Notes: generated by a model not told the origin, from the letters alone. Shown: positions 1 through 6,514, numbered from the stretch's first letter. The stretch: DNA of 8,032 bases from Methyloceanibacter sp. (GCA_016649675.1 JAENXG010000108.1:1-8032); one strand, 5' to 3'. Made by a program: numbers and translations.

Positions 1-531
1 AAGGCGGTCGAGGTCTGGGCCAACTTTCTCGACGAGGTGCGCAAGCGCGGCTCGTCGACCGGCGCCATCATCGAAATCGTGGCTGACGGGGTGCCGGCCG
101 GGCTTGGTGCGCCGGTCTACGGCAAGCTCGACCAGGATATCACGAGCGGGCTGATGAGCATCAACGCGGTGAAGGGCGTGGAGATCGGCGCAGGCTTTGC
201 CGCCGCCGCGCTGTCGGGTGAGGAGAACGCCGACGAGATGCGCAATCGGCCGGCGGGATGGCCAGAGTTCAAGTCCAACAATGCCGGCGGCATTCTCGGT
301 GGCATCTCGACCGGGCAGCCGGTGGTCGCGCGCTTCGCCGTCAAGCCCACCTCCTCGATCATGACGCCACGGCAGACCGTGGACAAGGACGGCAAGGACA
401 CCGAGGTCTCGACCAAGGGCCGCCATGACCCCTGCGTGGGCATCCGGGCCGTTCCCATCGGCGAGGCCATGGTCGCCATCGTGCTCGCCGACCACTATCT
501 CCGGCACCGCGGGCAGACGGGTAAGGGCTAG
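1..531 (+). CDS. aroC: Chorismate synthase, C-terminal part (5' end outside window)
   Basis: Chorismate synthase makes chorismate from 5-enolpyruvylshikimate-3-phosphate in the cytoplasm, using reduced FMN; it is the last step of the shikimate pathway. The frame is open from base 1, so 176 codons are visible, about half of the family's usual length of roughly 360. Conserved blocks are clear. The glycine-rich segment NNAGGILGGISTGQP is at visible residues 91-105. The C-terminal family signature GRHDPC...RAVP...EAM is at residues 140-156. The segment around DGVPAGLGAPVYGKLD (29-44) is also typical. The TAG stop is at 529-531. The gene ends toward the convergent rlmD-like gene, and the 123-bp gap between them holds a palindromic repeat. 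No frameshift or missing motif is seen in the visible part. Confidence 0.97.
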   Translation, partial: KAVEVWANFLDEVRKRGSSTGAIIEIVADGVPAGLGAPVYGKLDQDITSGLMSINAVKGVEIGAGFAAAALSGEENADEMRNRPAGWPEFKSNNAGGILGGISTGQPVVARFAVKPTSSIMTPRQTVDKDGKDTEVSTKGRHDPCVGIRAVPIGEAMVAIVLADHYLRHRGQTGKG

Positions 532-545
532 GACGTATTCTAAGT

Positions 546-642
546 CGTCATGCCCGGACTTAATCCGGGCATCCATGCCGTTACGGCTCACCGATTTGAT
601 GCGCCAGTGGAATGGATTGCCGGGTCAAGCCCGGCAATGACG
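546..642. repeat. Two-palindrome intergenic repeat (RIME-like), also a candidate bidirectional terminator
   Basis: The element is bounded by terminal inverted repeats CGTCAT (546-551) and ATGACG (637-642). It contains two perfect hairpins. The first pairs TGCCCGGA (551-558) with TCCGGGCA (564-571) around a 5-nt loop. The second pairs ATTGCCGGG (616-624) with CCCGGCAAT (630-638), also with a 5-nt loop. This layout of about 100 bp with two large palindromes resembles the RIME-type elements described in rhizobia, and the 'gtcatgcccgg...' style of end is common between genes in that order. It lies exactly between two convergent genes, where strong hairpins could stop transcription from both sides, although no T-run follows either stem. 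Membership of a genome-wide family is inferred from the pattern, not tested. Confidence 0.8.
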
Positions 643-654
643 AGGAGAGAATGT

Positions 655-1887
655 CTAGCGCGTCAGATGAGCGACGACCTCGATATGGGGCGAGAAGAGG
701 AACTGATCGACCGGCACGATGCGGGCGATGCGGTAGCCGCCATCGACAAGGAGGCGCAGATCGCGCGCTAAGGTCCCCGGATTGCAAGAGACCGCGACCA
801 ATTTCGGCACCCGGGACTTGGCAAGCTCCGCGGCTTGGGCTGAGGCGCCGGCGCGCGGCGGATCGAACACCACCGCATCGTAGCCTTGAAGCTCCTTCGC
901 GCCGAGCGGGGAGCGAAACAAGTCGCGGATGAAGGTGCGCACCGGCTTGAGCTTCGGCGTCCTCCGCGCCGCCTCGGCAAGCGCCGCGAGCGCCGCCTCG
1001 TCGGCCTCGAAGGCGTCGACCGCAGCCTTTCCGGCAAGCGCAAGAGTGAAGGTGCCGAGCCCCGCGAACATATCGGCGATGCGCTTGGCGCCCCCCACAC
1101 TTTCGCGCACGAGGCCGACCAACACGCCCTCTGCCTCGCGCGAGGCCTGGAGAAAGGCGCCAGGAGGTAATCTCACCGCGACATCCCCGAGGGTGACGGT
1201 GGGCGTGGCGCCTACAGCGATGCTCTCGCCATCTACGGTCAAGCGCGCGACACCGAGCGCGGCCGCCTGCCCCGCAAAAGCACCCAAGGTGGCAGCCGTG
1301 GGACGGAGGCCCTCGGCGACGATGTCGAGCCCGGCGCCAGTTTCCGTCACCGTAATCTTCGCCTCGCCGTTGCCGCCCAAGAGCGGCGCGAGCGCTCCTT
1401 TCAGCTTTGGCAGGCTCGCCACGATGGGCGGCGAGAGTACGGGACAGGTAGCAACGTCGATGAGGTCGTGCGAGCGGGCGCGGCGATAGCCGAGAGCGAG
1501 CCTGCCCGCGAAGCGGCCAAGCGCCAGGCTCGCCCGGCGTCGGCTTCCCAGCGGCACGGGCCTCACCTCCTCGATTTCGGCATCGAGCCCGCGCGACCTC
1601 AAGGCCGCCACCACCTGCGCACGCTTCCAGCGAAGATAGACGTGGCTCTCCATGTGCTGGAGCGCGCAGCCGCCACAAGAGCCGAAATGCGGGCAAATCG
1701 GCGCGACGCGGTCGGGGCTTGGCTCAAGCACCTCGAGCAGACCGGCATGGCCGCTTCCCCCCTCGTCGAGCTCGACCCTGACCCGCTCGCCGGGCAGCGT
1801 GAACGGCACAAAGATCGGCCGCTCGGGGCCTTCCGCCACGCCATCACCTTGCGCGCCAAGGCGGATGATCTCGACCTCAAGCTCCAT
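655..1887 (-). CDS. rlmD: 23S rRNA (uracil-5-)-methyltransferase, RumA/RlmD type with TRAM domain and Fe-S cysteines
   Basis: This 410-residue protein belongs to the RNA m5U methyltransferase family (TrmA/RlmC/RlmD), which methylates C5 of a uridine using S-adenosylmethionine. An N-terminal TRAM RNA-binding domain (about 1-55) favours RlmD over RlmC. Four cysteines suit a [4Fe-4S] cluster: C65, C71 and C74 in CPHFGSCGGC, plus C148. The methyltransferase half has PPGAFLQ (241-247), the SAM-binding loop DMFAGLGTF (272-280), FDPPRAG (341-347), the catalytic cysteine C368 in VSCNPGT, and the C-terminal HIE with probable general base E403. All expected catalytic and cluster residues are present. 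The ATG start lies inside the end of tlyA (11-nt overlap) and lacks a good close ribosome-binding site, so translation is probably coupled to tlyA. Alphaproteobacteria often carry one such enzyme, so the exact target uridine is not certain. Confidence 0.92.
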   Translation of the reverse strand: MELEVEIIRLGAQGDGVAEGPERPIFVPFTLPGERVRVELDEGGSGHAGLLEVLEPSPDRVAPICPHFGSCGGCALQHMESHVYLRWKRAQVVAALRSRGLDAEIEEVRPVPLGSRRRASLALGRFAGRLALGYRRARSHDLIDVATCPVLSPPIVASLPKLKGALAPLLGGNGEAKITVTETGAGLDIVAEGLRPTAATLGAFAGQAAALGVARLTVDGESIAVGATPTVTLGDVAVRLPPGAFLQASREAEGVLVGLVRESVGGAKRIADMFAGLGTFTLALAGKAAVDAFEADEAALAALAEAARRTPKLKPVRTFIRDLFRSPLGAKELQGYDAVVFDPPRAGASAQAAELAKSRVPKLVAVSCNPGTLARDLRLLVDGGYRIARIVPVDQFLFSPHIEVVAHLTR

Positions 1888-2626
1888 GGCGGGCGCCGAT
1901 CAGGAATTCCTCATTGCCGCTGCCGCCCTTAATCGGCGAGGCCATCTCCCCCACGACCGTCCAGCTCCCCTCGCCCGCGATGAACGCCCGCACTTTGGCA
2001 ACCGCCTTCTCCTGCTCTGTACGCTCGCGCACGATGCCGCCTTTGCCGACCGCGGAGCGGCCCGCCTCGAATTGCGGCTTGACCAGAGCCACGAGCCAGG
2101 AGCCTTCGGCAGCAAGGCGAAGCGCGGCGGGAAGCACCAATGTCAGGCTGATGAAGCTCACATCGGCGACGATGGCCGAAACCTCCTCTGTGACGATCGA
2201 GGCATCGAGCGTCCGCGCGTCGGTCGCCTCGAGCCCCACCACGCGGGGGTCAGCGCGGAGCTTGTCATGGAGCTGCCCACGGCCGACATCGACGGCATAG
2301 ACCTTGGCCGCCCCGCGGGCGAGCAGCACATCGGTGAACCCTCCGGTCGAGGCGCCGATGTCGAGAGCCACCCTCCCCTCGGGGTCGAGGCCGAAAGCAT
2401 CGAGGGCGGCGGCAAGCTTGAGCCCGCCGCGGGAGACGTAAGGCGAGGCGCCAGGCTCGACCGCAAGAGCGGCGCCGGCAGGGACCAGCGCGCCCGGCTT
2501 CAGCGCCGGCACGCCCGCCACGCTCACGCACCCTCGCCGCACGAGGTCGGCGGCTTGGGCGCGAGAGGGTGCCAAACCAGTTTCCACCAATAATCGATCG
2601 AGGCGCGTTTTTTTGTAGATGGGCAC
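1877..2626 (-). CDS. tlyA: TlyA family rRNA (cytidine-2'-O)-methyltransferase (hemolysin A family)
   Basis: TlyA proteins 2'-O-methylate cytidines in rRNA; some members modify both 16S and 23S rRNA, others only one. This 249-residue protein has the family layout. An S4 RNA-binding domain (about 6-60) contains RLDRLLVETG and RRGCVSVAG. An FtsJ-like Rossmann methyltransferase domain follows, with SRGGLKL (65-71), the SAM loop LDIGASTGGFTD (88-99), DVSFISL (155-161), LVKPQFEAG (181-189) and GNEEFL (237-242). The catalytic tetrad expected from mycobacterial TlyA is present as K70, D155, K183 and E240. The start is GTG, preceded by GAGAAG with a 5-nt gap, and the S4 domain begins at once, so there is no room for a later start. 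It is the first gene of a two-gene unit with the overlapping rlmD-like gene. The old 'hemolysin' name should not be read as a toxin function. Confidence 0.95.
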   Translation of the reverse strand: MPIYKKTRLDRLLVETGLAPSRAQAADLVRRGCVSVAGVPALKPGALVPAGAALAVEPGASPYVSRGGLKLAAALDAFGLDPEGRVALDIGASTGGFTDVLLARGAAKVYAVDVGRGQLHDKLRADPRVVGLEATDARTLDASIVTEEVSAIVADVSFISLTLVLPAALRLAAEGSWLVALVKPQFEAGRSAVGKGGIVRERTEQEKAVAKVRAFIAGEGSWTVVGEMASPIKGGSGNEEFLIGARHGA

Positions 2627-2631
2627 AACAG

Positions 2632-2637
2632 CTTCTC
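2632..2637 (-). promoter_or_regulatory. Ribosome-binding site of tlyA (supports the GTG start)
   Basis: Read on the minus strand, GAGAAG lies 5 nt before the GTG at 2626-2624. An ATG just upstream on the same strand is out of frame with the S4 domain. The site therefore supports GTG as the true start. Confidence 0.55.
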
Positions 2638-2710
2638 ATAGACTTGTTCGCGCGTCGGGGATTCTCGCGCGCGGTTTTCGAGCCGGGAGCGGCCGGGCAC
2701 CGCCCATCAA

Positions 2711-2716
2711 TATACT
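2711..2716 (+). promoter_or_regulatory. Possible -10 box for the SET-gene block
   Basis: TATACT sits 37 nt before the GTG start of the first SET gene, in the 127-bp spacer between divergent tlyA and the SET gene. It is the most AT-rich hexamer in a GC-rich stretch. No convincing -35 hexamer lies 16-18 bp upstream (the sequence there is agcggc-like), so this is only a weak candidate. I saw nothing else in the spacer (2627-2753) beyond the two ribosome-binding sites. Confidence 0.25.
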
Positions 2717-2744
2717 GCGGAGCGCACCGCTCGGCGCGATACGC

Positions 2745-2749
2745 GGAGG
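2745..2749 (+). promoter_or_regulatory. Ribosome-binding site of the first SET gene (decides the start)
   Basis: GGAGG lies 4 nt before GTG 2754-2756. The same frame is open further upstream to an ATG at 2619. That start would overlap the tlyA start region, has no comparable site, and would add 45 residues without domain character. The GTG is therefore preferred. Confidence 0.6.
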
Positions 2750-2753
2750 TCTC

Positions 2754-3332
2754 GTGAGCCCGGAATCTACGGCTTACCTCACCGACAAATGTGAAGTCCA
2801 AAATCGTGACGTGACCGGCGGCAGAGCCGTATTCGCTCGGGACGTGATCGAGCCGGGCGAGCTTATTGCCATCTGGAGCGGACGGATCGTCACCGCCGAG
2901 GAGCTGGACGAGCTGCCCTCTGAGATCAGGCGCCATACGGTGCAGGTCGAGGAGGGACTCTATCTTGCCTCGCTCAGCGCGCACGAGCCGCCGGACTTCA
3001 TCAATCACAGTTGCGAGCCGAATGCCGGCCTTGACGGTCAGATCACCATCGTCGCCATGCAGCGCATCCAGCCCGGCGACGAGGTGACCATCGACTATGC
3101 CATGTGCGACGGCACGGCCTATGACGAGTTCGACTGCGCGTGCGGGGCGCCCGCCTGCCGCGGCCGGGCGTCGGGCGAGGACTGGCGCAATCCGACCTTG
3201 TGGGAGCGCTACGCCGGACATTTCTCGCCCTACCTGCAACGCCGCATCGAGGCTCTCAAGCGGCGGCGCTTCAGGCGCAAGCGCGGTCTGGTCGCCGTGG
3301 CGGCGAGCCAAGCCCCGGGCGGCGGTGCATGA
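2754..3332 (+). CDS. SET-domain protein methyltransferase with post-SET zinc motif
   Basis: SET proteins usually transfer methyl groups from S-adenosylmethionine to protein lysines; the substrate here is unknown. From the GTG start the protein has 192 residues. The SET domain spans about 10-117. It opens with GGRAVFARDVIEPGELI (22-38). The cofactor/pseudoknot motif NHSCEPN is at 84-90 and GDEVTIDY is at 108-115, with Y115 as the expected catalytic tyrosine. A post-SET segment CACGAPACRG follows (C128, C130, C135). With C87 these form the four ligands expected for the post-SET zinc site. After the domain comes an aromatic, charged stretch (143-165) and a strongly basic tail, KRRRFRRKR (169-177). 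No signal peptide is visible, so a cytoplasmic enzyme is likely. It is divergent from tlyA and 91 bp upstream of a second SET gene, probably in one transcript. The alternative upstream start would give 237 residues. Confidence 0.88.
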   Translation: MSPESTAYLTDKCEVQNRDVTGGRAVFARDVIEPGELIAIWSGRIVTAEELDELPSEIRRHTVQVEEGLYLASLSAHEPPDFINHSCEPNAGLDGQITIVAMQRIQPGDEVTIDYAMCDGTAYDEFDCACGAPACRGRASGEDWRNPTLWERYAGHFSPYLQRRIEALKRRRFRRKRGLVAVAASQAPGGGA

Positions 3333-3410
3333 TGATTTCCGCCGGCGAGAGTACCGAGGCGCCGCGGGCGCCCGTGCATCTCAACGCACACCTCACACTC
3401 AAGCAAATCC

Positions 3411-3416
3411 AAGGAG
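3411..3416 (+). promoter_or_regulatory. Ribosome-binding site of the second SET gene
   Basis: AAGGAG lies 7 nt before ATG 3424-3426. An in-frame GTG sits directly before that ATG (3421-3423) but is only 4 nt from the site, so the ATG is preferred. The open frame extends back to 3097, inside the first SET gene, but the extra residues are an out-of-frame reading of that gene. Confidence 0.7.
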
Positions 3417-3423
3417 CTCAGTG

Positions 3424-3867
3424 ATGCTGCTGATCGGCACCTATGTGGCGCAGAGCGCCATTCAGGGGCTTGGCGTTTTCGCAGGCGAAGCGGTGGCGCG
3501 CGGGCGCCTGATGTGGAGCCTCAATCCGAAATTCGACATCTTCATCAACGAGCAGGAGTATGAGGAGTTTCCCCCGCATATGCGCGAATACCTCGCGCAC
3601 TATGCCTATCCCCACATGGAGATGCCGGGGGTCATGGTCCTGGACAGCGACAACGGCAAGTTCATGAACCACAGCCTCTCCCCGAACACGGACTTCCGCA
3701 TCTTCGACAAGGGCTATGCGCTGGTCGACATCGCGGCAGGGGACGAGATCACCTGCAACTATTTCGAGTTCGACCCGCGCTTCACCGGTATGTTTGGGGC
3801 TGGCCGGGCTGCGGCCGTAAGAACGAGACCGCATAGCAATGGCAATGGCTCCTCGATGAAGCCTTAG
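3424..3867 (+). CDS. Small SET-domain protein lacking the post-SET zinc motif
   Basis: This 147-residue protein is a minimal SET domain. It starts with QGLGVFAGEAVARGRLMW (14-31) and carries NHSLSPN (82-88), the counterpart of NHSCxPN. GDEITCNYFEFD (106-117) follows, with Y113 in the catalytic tyrosine position. The middle of the domain (about 35-75) is rich in acidic and aromatic residues and differs from the neighbour. There is no cysteine cluster after the domain, and the NHSC cysteine is leucine (L85), so the zinc site of the upstream protein is absent. The last 24 or so residues are a low-complexity tail rich in G, R, A and S. It follows the first SET gene at 91 bp in the same direction. 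A protein-lysine methyltransferase role is likely from the motifs, but activity and substrate cannot be inferred. Its stop codon abuts a remnant of another gene, so the tail may be recently acquired. Confidence 0.85.
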   Translation: MLLIGTYVAQSAIQGLGVFAGEAVARGRLMWSLNPKFDIFINEQEYEEFPPHMREYLAHYAYPHMEMPGVMVLDSDNGKFMNHSLSPNTDFRIFDKGYALVDIAAGDEITCNYFEFDPRFTGMFGAGRAAAVRTRPHSNGNGSSMKP

Positions 3868-3871
3868 CTGA

Positions 3872-3958
3872 CAGACGGGGAAGCTCGTCACGACCCTGCC
3901 CGAGAAGGGCCGCGCCGACGCGCTTGCCAAGTTTGCCAAGGCCTGCGCCCTCGACTAA
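3872..3958 (+). pseudogene. 3' remnant of a paralog of the downstream exported-protein gene
   Basis: Read from 3872, the frame gives 28 codons ending in LAKFAKACALD and a TAA stop (3956-3958). The intact gene downstream ends in VAKFSQDCQLD and a TAG stop. Over the last 27 residues I count 13 identities, including GK, TL, GR, AKF and the final C-x-LD, with no gap. The remnant has no start codon. An in-frame TGA stands immediately upstream (3869-3871), and the second SET gene ends at 3867. This looks like the tail of a tandem copy that lost its 5' part. Nothing resembling the rest of the protein is visible upstream in any plus-strand frame. The remaining bases up to the next gene (3959-4037) show only a ribosome-binding site. 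Confidence 0.75.
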
Positions 3959-4037
3959 ACAGGCCGGGCGGCCACTCTTCCGTTCCGGCTTCAGTCATTC
4001 TTCCAGGCGCCGAAACCTCAAGAAGGCATTCAGACCC

Positions 4038-4520
4038 ATGACGATCCGGCCCTCAGGCTTCCTCTTCGTCGCTGCGCTCCTGACCGCGCTCCCGCGCGGG
4101 GCGCTGGCGGAGGACCTCTCCGTGTGGCTGGAGAAGTCGAGCGAAGGCCTGGTGTCGCTCGCCTATGGGCCGGTCGATCCGGCCGAGACCCCCCTCTTTC
4201 TCCTCTCCTGCTTCAATGCCATGGGCATTGCCGTGCTCGACGTGCATAAGGAGATTCCGGACGCCAAGCCCGGCGCGCCCTTGACCATCGATCTTTCCGC
4301 TGGCGCTACCAAGGCCTTGATCGAAGGCGAGGCCGCGCGCGACGACGCGAGCGGCGTGACCTTCGGCGAAGCGAGCGACATCGCGGTGAAGCCGATCCTC
4401 GAAGTGTTGCGCGCCGCCGGAACCTTGACCATCACCATGGGCAAGACGAGCGCCACGCTCTCGGATCAAGGCCGCGAGCAGGCGGTCGCCAAATTCAGCC
4501 AAGACTGCCAGCTGGACTAG
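4038..4520 (+). CDS. Small exported protein of unknown function
   Basis: I do not recognise the family. From ATG 4038 the product has 160 residues. The N-terminus is a typical Sec signal peptide: a short basic start (MTIR), a hydrophobic stretch FLFVAALLTAL (8-18), and ALA before E25 as the likely cleavage site, so the mature protein is probably periplasmic. It has only two cysteines, C58 in LLSCFN and C157 four residues from the end, which could form a disulfide. A conserved-looking ending, GRxxAxAKF...CxLD, is shared with the remnant upstream. The ribosome-binding site AAGAAGG (4020-4026) is 11 nt before this ATG. A longer reading from 3924 would bury the signal peptide behind 38 residues and overlap the remnant, so it is rejected. 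The gene ends 8 bp from the convergent dxs. It may be read from the SET-gene transcript. Confidence 0.8.
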   Translation: MTIRPSGFLFVAALLTALPRGALAEDLSVWLEKSSEGLVSLAYGPVDPAETPLFLLSCFNAMGIAVLDVHKEIPDAKPGAPLTIDLSAGATKALIEGEAARDDASGVTFGEASDIAVKPILEVLRAAGTLTITMGKTSATLSDQGREQAVAKFSQDCQLD

Positions 4521-4528
4521 CGCTTCAC

Positions 4529-6460
4529 CTAAGCGAGGCGCACCACGCCTGCGCCATCGCCATCCTTGCCGATGGCGGTGAAGACCGTGGCGACGATGCT
4601 CGCGGCATCGAGTCCAGCTTCGGCGTACATCGCAGCGGGCTTGTTCTGCTCGATGAAGCGGTCGGGTAGATTAAGCGTCCGCACCTTCAGGCCGCGGTCG
4701 AGAAGGCCTTCGCGCGCAAGTGCGTGCAGGACCTGGGCGCCAAACCCGCCTGACGACCCTTCCTCGATGGTGATGAGAACCTCATGGTTGCGCGCGAGCT
4801 GGCGCAGAAGATCCATATCAAGGGGCTTGGCGAATCGCGCGTTGGCAACGGTCGTGGGCAAGCCGAAGCCGGCGAGCTGGTCGCTTGCTTCCAAGCACTC
4901 AGAAAGCCTCGCGCCAAAGGACAGCAACGCCACGGCAGAACCCTCCCGCAGCACGCGCCCCTTGCCGATCGGAAGAGGCGTGCCGCGCTTCGGGAGGACA
5001 AGCCCTGTCCCCTCCCCGCGCGGATAGCGAAACGCCGAAGGGCCGTCGTCTATTGAAGCAGCGGTCGCCACCATATGCATGAGCTCGACTTCGTCGGCCG
5101 CCGCCATCACCACCATGCCGGGCAGGCAAGAGAGGAAGGCCACGTCGAAGGAGCCGGCATGGGTCGGGCCATCGGCGCCGACCAGCCCTGCCCGGTCGAT
5201 GGCGAACCTGACCGGCAGGCCCTGCACGGCGACGTCGTGCACCACCTGGTCGTAAGCGCGCTGGAGGAAGGTCGAGTAGATGGCGGCGAACGGTTTGAAG
5301 CCTTCGGCCGCAAGCCCGGCGGCGAAGGTCACAGCGTGCTGCTCGGCGATGCCGACATCGAATGAGCGGTTCGGGAAGGCCTCGGCGAAACGGTCGAGCC
5401 CGGTGCCCGACGGCATCGCTGCGGTGATGGCGACGATTTTCTCGTCGGCCCGGGCCTCTTCGATCAGCGCGTTGGCAAAGACCTTGGTGAAGCTTGGGGG
5501 TGCGCCTGCGGCAGAGACCTCTTGCGCCCCGGTGACGACATTGAACTTGCCGACGCCGTGAAACTTGTCGGCAGAAATCTCGGCCGGGCCGTAGCCCTTC
5601 CCCTTCTGGGTGACGACATGGACCAGGATCGGCCCGTTCTGCATCGCGCGCACATTGCGCAGCACGGGAAGCAAATGATCGAAATTGTGACCGTCGATCG
5701 GGCCGACATAATAGAAGCCGAGCTCCTCGAACAGCGTGCCGCCGGTCCAGAAGCCGCGGGTGAATTCCTCGGCCCGCGCAGCGCGCTTCTCCCAGCGCTT
5801 GGGGAGCAGTCTATGGGCGAGCTGCTTGGCCAAGCGGCGCAAGCGCCGGTAGGCGCCGCCCGAGATCAGCTTGGCGAGATAGGCGCTCATGGCGCCCACC
5901 GGGGGCGCGATCGACATGTCGTTGTCGTTGAGGATCACGATCAGCCGGGAATCCATGGCGCCGGCATTGTTCATGGCCTCATAGGCCATGCCTGCGCTCA
6001 TGGCGCCGTCGCCGATCACGGCAACGACGTTGTGCGCCTTGCCGCCAAGGTCGCGGGCGACCGCCATACCGAGGCCGGCGGAGATCGAGGTCGAGGAATG
6101 CCCTGCGCCGAAGGTGTCGTATTCGCTCTCGGCGCGCTTGCAGAAGCCCGACAGGCCGCCGGCCTGACGCAGCGTGCGGATGCGGTCGCGCCGGCCGGTC
6201 AGGATCTTGTGGGGATAGGATTGATGGCCGACGTCCCAGATCAGCCTGTCGTCGGGGGTCTCGAACACGTGATGCAGCGCGATGGTGAGCTCCACCACAC
6301 CCAAGCCCGCCCCGAGATGGCCGCCGGTCACCGAGACCGCGGCAATCAGCTCCTGCCGCAACTCCTCCGCGAGCTGCTTCAACTCATGGTCCTGAAGCGA
6401 GCGCAAATCCTCCGGCGTCTGGATAAGATCGAGAAGCGGCGTAGGATTTTCGGCGCTCAT
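4529..6460 (-). CDS. dxs: 1-deoxy-D-xylulose-5-phosphate synthase
   Basis: Dxs condenses pyruvate and glyceraldehyde-3-phosphate to 1-deoxy-D-xylulose-5-phosphate, the entry step of the MEP isoprenoid pathway and a source for thiamine and pyridoxal synthesis. It needs thiamine diphosphate and Mg2+. The 643-residue length matches the family. Visible motifs are H48 in VTGGHLGAGLG, the thiamine-diphosphate motif GDGAMSAGMA (150-159) running to NDN (178-180), YVGPIDGHN (251-259), catalytic E373 in DVGIAEQHAVTFAAG, and DRAGLVGADGPTHAG (422-436) with H434. The C-terminal transketolase domain has ARFAKPLD (541-548) and EEGSSGGFG (566-574). The ATG at 6460 follows AGGTGA; an in-frame GTG two codons upstream is an alternative. 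The frame stays open to 6544, but those 28 residues lack family character. It is convergent with the exported-protein gene and divergent from the P450. Confidence 0.98.
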   Translation of the reverse strand: MSAENPTPLLDLIQTPEDLRSLQDHELKQLAEELRQELIAAVSVTGGHLGAGLGVVELTIALHHVFETPDDRLIWDVGHQSYPHKILTGRRDRIRTLRQAGGLSGFCKRAESEYDTFGAGHSSTSISAGLGMAVARDLGGKAHNVVAVIGDGAMSAGMAYEAMNNAGAMDSRLIVILNDNDMSIAPPVGAMSAYLAKLISGGAYRRLRRLAKQLAHRLLPKRWEKRAARAEEFTRGFWTGGTLFEELGFYYVGPIDGHNFDHLLPVLRNVRAMQNGPILVHVVTQKGKGYGPAEISADKFHGVGKFNVVTGAQEVSAAGAPPSFTKVFANALIEEARADEKIVAITAAMPSGTGLDRFAEAFPNRSFDVGIAEQHAVTFAAGLAAEGFKPFAAIYSTFLQRAYDQVVHDVAVQGLPVRFAIDRAGLVGADGPTHAGSFDVAFLSCLPGMVVMAAADEVELMHMVATAASIDDGPSAFRYPRGEGTGLVLPKRGTPLPIGKGRVLREGSAVALLSFGARLSECLEASDQLAGFGLPTTVANARFAKPLDMDLLRQLARNHEVLITIEEGSSGGFGAQVLHALAREGLLDRGLKVRTLNLPDRFIEQNKPAAMYAEAGLDAASIVATVFTAIGKDGDGAGVVRLA

Positions 6461-6514
6461 GCTCACCTGGCGGAGTTGAGAAAAAGGGCGCGACGGATCA
6501 ACGCGAAAGGCACC

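Noticed and set aside
581..1696. Minus-strand open frame of 371 codons within the rlmD-like gene
   Set aside because: It is an alternative frame of the recognised gene, rich in R, A and G with no motif; a GC-rich shadow.
1652..2593. Plus-strand open frame of 313 codons antisense to tlyA and the rlmD-like gene
   Set aside because: It runs across two recognised genes on the other strand and shows no domain or ribosome-binding site.
2265..3311. Minus-strand open frame of 348 codons across tlyA and the first SET gene
   Set aside because: It overlaps two well-supported genes and the spacer between them, and its sequence has no family character.
3358..3372. GGCGCC-GCG-GGCGCC inverted repeat between the two SET genes
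   Set aside because: It is a 6-bp stem with a 3-nt loop and no T-run, in a very GC-rich stretch; chance is likely, and it would split an apparent transcript.
3963..3974. GGCCG-GG-CGGCC palindrome just after the remnant
   Set aside because: The 2-nt loop cannot form a stable hairpin, and such short GC palindromes are expected at this base composition.
4521..4535. CGCTT...AAGCG hairpin between the exported-protein gene and dxs, considered as a bidirectional terminator
   Set aside because: The stem is only 5 bp, has no T-run, and overlaps the dxs stop region; too weak to call.
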